Origin: Clostridiaceae bacterium
GTDB taxonomy: Bacteria > Bacillota > Clostridia > Acetivibrionales > DTU013
Length of the DNA: 45,182 nt
NCBI GenBank assembly: GCA_012519745.1
Contig: JAAYPO010000079.1
Span: 1 to 45,182, forward strand
Direction: 5' to 3'
Shown here in pieces: positions 42,446 to 45,182 of the stretch. The position numbers were made by a program, and so were the translations under genes. Position 1 is the stretch's first letter, and the number at the start of each line of letters is the position of its first letter. The notes under the pieces are model-generated. The model did not search any database, was not told where the DNA came from, and worked only from the letters and a program-made list of their open reading frames with translations.

Positions 42446-44086
42446 ATGTTGTATGATTATTTAAAGGATGGTTTTCTGAAGTCAGTGAGAAAAAATATCG
42501 TAATCAACAAAACTTTACAGATAATGGCTGTGGCCTTGATAACAGGACTCCTGTTCTATTATGCTGTTACCAGGATACTCATATTCGATATGGAAAACTC
42601 TCTTATAAGGTATGCTAATCAAGGTGCGGCAACAGTGAGCAGTTATGTCAATGGGCGCCTGTCGGAGACCAGGTCCATCGCGGCCAACAGTATTATCAGC
42701 AATACTGCTCTGCCTACAGAACAGCGGCTGGAGGAGCTTCGAAAGCAGCTGAGCCTTGACGGATACAGGAGGCTGAGCATAGCTGATGTGAATGGCAATT
42801 CTATAACCACTGACGGAGTAAGACTCAATATACACGACAGAGAGTACTATGTGAGAGCAATGGCTGGAGAATCTGTCGTATCAGATCCCTTCAAAAGCCG
42901 GGTCGATGGCTTGATGGTAATCACATTTGCCGTTCCGATATACAATGAAGGAAAAACAGCGGGAGTACTTTATGCTACTTACGATGCAGAAGTCATCAGT
43001 ACCATCACGGACCAAATAAAGCTCAGTGACAGCGGATACACTTTTATTATAAATAAGGATGGCAATATTATTGCACATGAGGACAGACAGCTTGTTTACA
43101 ATATTGGAAACGATATAATAAACTCTTATACACAAAGCGATCTGGGAAAACTTGCCGAGCTTGAGAATAGGATGATTGCAGGCGAGAACGGTACCGGCGA
43201 ATATCATTATAATGGCGAGAAGCGGTATATGGGCTTCTGCCCCATCGAAGACACAGAATGGTCCATTGCGGTGACGGCGCCTAAAAGCGCAGTTTTCAGC
43301 AAGCTCAATATTGTTTTCATTATTCTTCTGATACTGATACTGACCATTTCCTTTGTCATTACCTTCATTATATTCCGCACAAGGCTTCTGAAGATCGACC
43401 TGTTGAGGCAGCAGGTCAATACCTACAGGATCGCGGATTTTACAAACCTTATCGCATTTACGGTGAAACGCGACGGAACCATATTGACGTCAAACAGATA
43501 TGCAGAGGATATGCTCCTTTATTTCGACAAATATGGAGCAAACAAGGTCCAAAACTTGTTCGAACTGCTTTCTGAGGATGACAAGGAGATGCTGAAAGAA
43601 TCCATAGGAAATGTAAACAGCAATGACGATAATGCTAGTTATGAGCTTGCACTCAGCAGGGGTGAAAGCAAGACGATCCATATATACTGTAATGCCATTG
43701 ATGACAAGGATAAGGATGGTACCATTGAGATCCTTGGTGTTGACATTACTCAGAGGGTGGTGCAGGAAAACATTCTTCAGGACAGCTTTGAGGAGCTTAC
43801 TGTTGTGTATGATGAACTGGCAGCTACTGAAGAGACGATCAGACAGCTGGCCTACAAGGATCAGCTCACAGAACTCCCTAACAGGGCAGCACTGTTCAAT
43901 GAAGTCGAAAAGGTCATTGCCGGCATAGGTGAAGCCGATAAATGTGCCCTGCTTTACCTTGACCTGGACAACTTTAAATATATCAATGATTCCTTCAGTC
44001 ATTCCATAGGAGATATGCTGCTTGTGGAAATAGGCAGACGGATAAGGGAAGCCTTCAATGATAATGAGATGGTTGCAAGATTCTAA
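42446..44086 (+). pseudogene. 5' part of an interrupted dCache-PAS-GGDEF-EAL protein
   Basis: A 546-residue open part of a larger c-di-GMP signalling protein. One membrane helix (about residues 24-43) is followed by an extracellular dCache-like sensor (about 48-285; LNIHDREYYVRAMAGESVVSD and GYTFIINKDGNIIAH are typical). A second membrane helix spans about 287-310. A PAS-like region (about 320-455) precedes the GGDEF domain, which starts at YKDQLTELPNRAALF. The frame stops at TAA 44084-44086, directly after RF, where the GGDEF motif should begin. The next in-frame codons read GDEFVVFI, so a single nonsense change is the simplest explanation. The start at 42446 is the best of several; its ribosome binding site is weak. 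If translated alone it would be a truncated, probably inactive cyclase. Confidence 0.8.
44084..44086 (+). other. In-frame TAA at the first residue of the GGDEF motif
   Basis: Codons read AGA TTC TAA GGA GAC GAG TTC, i.e. R-F-stop-G-D-E-F. Common residues at this place are G or S. From a serine codon TCA one base change gives TAA. Both flanking parts are in the same frame and otherwise intact. Confidence 0.9.
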
Positions 44087-45112
44087 GGAGACGAGTTCGT
44101 TGTTTTCATCAAGAAAATAACCTCTATCGATGAGTTGAATTCGAAAATCGCCAGTGCAATGAAGGTGTTCGAAGAGCCCTTCAGTGTAATGAGAAACCAT
44201 TTCCATGTATCAGCCAGCTGCGGTATTTGTATATATCCCGATCATGCCTCGTCCATCGAGGAGATGATGAAGAGCTCGGATGTTGCCATGTATCATGCAA
44301 AGAAGGTGGGCAAAAACACTCACATCATGTTCAGGCAGGAAATGAACGATGAATTTACCGAAAGGATAGAGATGGAGAACGGGCTTAGGCGCGCCATCGA
44401 GAATGATGAATTCATCCTCTATTACCAGCCTCAGGTGGATCTGGCCACAGACAGCATCGTAAGCTTTGAGGCGCTGCTCAGATGGGTCCATCACGAAAAC
44501 GGTATTATTCCGCCCTTGAAATTTATCAGTGTTGCAGAAGAGACCGGTCTGATAGTACAGATCGGAAAATGGGTGCTGAAAACGGCCTGTGAGTTCATTG
44601 TCAATCTCAACAGGCGGTATGGCAAGGAATACGGCATATCTGTGAATATCTCAGTTATTCAGCTCATGCAGGCAGATTTCGTCAGCACAGTGGTCGATAC
44701 ACTGACAAATACAGGACTTGCACCATCGCTTCTGGAGCTTGAGATAACAGAATCAAAGCTTGTGGAGACGGTGGATATAAACCTGAAGAAGCTGCATGAG
44801 CTAAGGGAGATCGGGGTCAGGTTCTCGATAGATGATTTCGGAAAAGGTTTTTCATCATTGAGTTATCTCAAGCAGCTGCCTGTAAGTACACTGAAGATAG
44901 ATAAATGCTTTGTGGACGATATACCCGACAATGATCACAGCATGATAGAGTCAATAATCCATATAGGTCATAAGCGGAACCTTGTGGTGGTTGCCGAAGG
45001 AGTGGAAAAGAAGGAACAGCTCGAGTACCTGGCGAAGCATAAATGCGATATGGTCCAGGGATACTACTGTTCAAAGCCCGTACCGGAAGAGGAAATAAAA
45101 GAGATGCTGTAG
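44087..45112 (+). pseudogene. 3' part of the interrupted protein: rest of GGDEF and complete EAL domain
   Basis: In frame with the upstream part. It holds the end of GGDEF (GDEFVVFI, then ASCGICIYPDH and MYHAKKVGKN) and a complete EAL phosphodiesterase domain: FEALLRW, SVNISVIQLMQ, LEITESKLVE, IDDFGKGFSSLSYLKQLP, LKIDKCFV, AEGVEKKEQL and QGYYCSKPV. All usual EAL metal and catalytic residues appear present. The first possible start is the TTG at 44135, without a ribosome binding site at the right distance (an AAGGAG at 44085-44090 is 44 bases away). An EAL-only product of about 325 residues could in principle be made, but I see no good start for it. Confidence 0.8.
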
Positions 45113-45125
45113 AGGGCAATAACAC

Positions 45126-45179
45126 TTATCCACAACTGGACAGCCCTAAAAAACAGGGTTATGCACAGACTTATCAACA
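45126..45179 (+). other. Cluster of three DnaA-box-like nonamers
   Basis: TTATCCACA (45126-45134) and TTATGCACA (45159-45167) match TTATNCACA; TTATCAACA (45171-45179) differs at one position. All are in the same orientation within 54 bases, at the edge of the window after the EAL gene. This suggests an origin or a DnaA-regulated region. The window ends here, so what follows cannot be seen. Confidence 0.55.
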
Positions 45180-45182
45180 TTA

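Noticed and set aside
44084-44086. Alternative genetic code reading TAA as an amino acid
   Set aside because: TAA ends many intact genes in this window, such as veg, PFOR and the Nudix gene.

Overview
The window looks like chromosomal DNA of an anaerobic, endospore-forming member of the Clostridia (Firmicutes) of medium G+C content. The evidence is a set of sporulation and germination genes (bofA, yabG, a SipL-type DUF3794/LysM protein, a CotS-type coat kinase, sleB-ypeB), oxygen-sensitive fermentative enzymes (homodimeric pyruvate:ferredoxin oxidoreductase, formate-tetrahydrofolate ligase, ferredoxin-type aldo/keto reductase), strong AGGAGG ribosome binding sites and consensus sigma-A promoters. 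I see no phage, insertion sequence, integrase or CRISPR array. Most genes lie on the + strand.

Layout. 1-3.1 kb: a membrane/regulator operon (DUF2975, small Xre-type regulator, DUF4153/4173 membrane protein) and a convergent small membrane protein. 3.4-4.1 kb: a YflT-type stress protein. 4.2-7.3 kb (minus): a sugar-metabolism trio, one TIM-barrel epimerase/isomerase and two Gfo/Idh/MocA dehydrogenases. 7.5-9.4 kb (minus): a large VanW cell-envelope protein. 9.6-11 kb: Nudix hydrolase, then the DUF2508 (YaaL)-BofA pair. 11.2-14.8 kb: PFOR behind a perfect GntR-like palindrome. 14.9-17.7 kb: CotS-type kinase and convergent fhs. 17.9-22.7 kb: the conserved block yabG-veg-sipL-ispE-GntR, with two tandem consensus promoters in front of veg.

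22.7-26.6 kb: a small HMA copper-chaperone-like gene, then the most interesting locus: an AAA+ ATPase with a degenerate first AAA module and an intact second one, a PspA/IM30 (ESCRT-III superfamily) protein, and a membrane-anchored coiled-coil protein of unknown family. This resembles a bacterial ESCRT-III/Vps4-like membrane-remodelling module. 26.8-31.5 kb: a tight operon of acpS, a YhaO/SbcD-like nuclease, a YhaN/SbcC-like ATPase with central membrane segments, and an SH3/NlpC-like lipoprotein that has lost its catalytic cysteine. 31.5-36.8 kb: a diacylglycerol glucosyltransferase-like enzyme, sleB-ypeB, and a DnaD-like plus DnaC/DnaI-like replication-initiation pair.

37-45.2 kb: tRNA-Arg(ACG), aldo/keto reductase, glutamate dehydrogenase, a YesN-type AraC response regulator, then a signalling cluster: receiver-only CheY-like protein, AbrB-type regulator with a CxxC pair, and a dCache-PAS-GGDEF-EAL protein whose reading frame is cut by one in-frame TAA exactly at the first residue of the GGDEF motif. 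The last 60 bases hold three DnaA-box-like nonamers. All functional calls are from motif and family recognition by eye; no database search was run.
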